NCBI GenBank assembly: GCA_018369015.1
Contig: JAGZDD010000214.1
Location: 1-5,777, forward strand
DNA: 5,777 bases
From: Clostridiales bacterium
GTDB lineage: Bacteria; Bacillota; Clostridia; Lachnospirales; Lachnospiraceae
Direction of reading: 5' to 3'
A program made the position numbers and the translations under genes. Under the pieces are notes generated by a model. The model ran no database searches and was not told the origin of the DNA. It was given only the letters and a program-made list of their open reading frames with translations. Below are positions 5,710 through 5,777 of this stretch, piece after piece. Position 1 is the first letter of the stretch. The number at the start of each line of letters is the position of its first letter.

Positions 5710-5777
5710 GGAGAAGGTATTTTTTGTTTCATATGGGGTGTAACAAAAAACTATATATAATGTATTGGGGGGGTTTA
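5710..5777. repeat. conserved post-terminator block with 7-G tract, copy 2, cut by the window end
   Basis: This copy runs from GGAGAAGG through the same TTTTTTGTT/AACAAAAAA hairpin to seven Gs (5767-5773). It differs from 3296-3362 by one loop base, a 2-base TA insertion before the TATAAT and two fewer Gs. Its right boundary lies at or beyond the window end. Confidence 0.75.

Overview
The window looks like chromosomal DNA from a gut-type Bacillota, most likely a Lachnospiraceae member. This is inferred from moderate GC with AT-rich intergenic DNA, strong AGGAGG-type ribosome binding sites, GTG starts, a GH106-like cytoplasmic glycosidase and crowded palindromic intergenic repeats. No rRNA or marker gene confirms the genus.

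Layout. Bases 1-163 hold a GC-rich palindromic repeat and the ribosome binding site of the first gene. Bases 185-2989 (+) encode a 934-residue cytoplasmic glycoside hydrolase of the GH106/GH2-like type. Bases 2925-3291 are stacked repeats: a hairpin element whose outer arm lies inside the 3' end of the glycosidase gene, then a GC-rich palindromic element related to the one at the window start, then an intrinsic terminator. Bases 3296-3362 are a conserved block with a 9-G tract. Bases 3363-3581 are AT-rich with no convincing gene. A good sigma-A-type promoter (3582-3610) then leads into three exact-period 51-bp tandem repeats (3623-3775), which form the 5' leader of a two-gene operon: an M42-family metallo-aminopeptidase (3790-4827) and a HAD-IA phosphatase/phosphomutase (4829-5494), separated by one base. 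The operon is followed by a 162-bp element with 17-bp perfect terminal inverted repeats (5496-5657), a second terminator of the same design (5673-5706) and a second copy of the conserved block, with 7 Gs, running to the window end.

The genes suggest scavenging metabolism: glycan deconstruction, peptide trimming and sugar-phosphate or phosphate-ester handling. Nothing shows that the glycosidase and the peptidase-HAD operon share a pathway.

The most interesting material is non-coding. The 51-bp leader repeats each carry two hairpins plus an SD-like AAGGGG and a start codon, so the translation initiation region appears triplicated. One copy encodes a closed eight-codon upstream ORF, and the last has lost its stop and fuses in frame to the peptidase. 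The element after the HAD gene looks like an insertion at the stop codon with a possible 8-bp target duplication, and removing it restores a stop at the same codon. The two terminators share an identical loop, have covarying stems, and are followed by the same conserved hairpin plus poly-G block.
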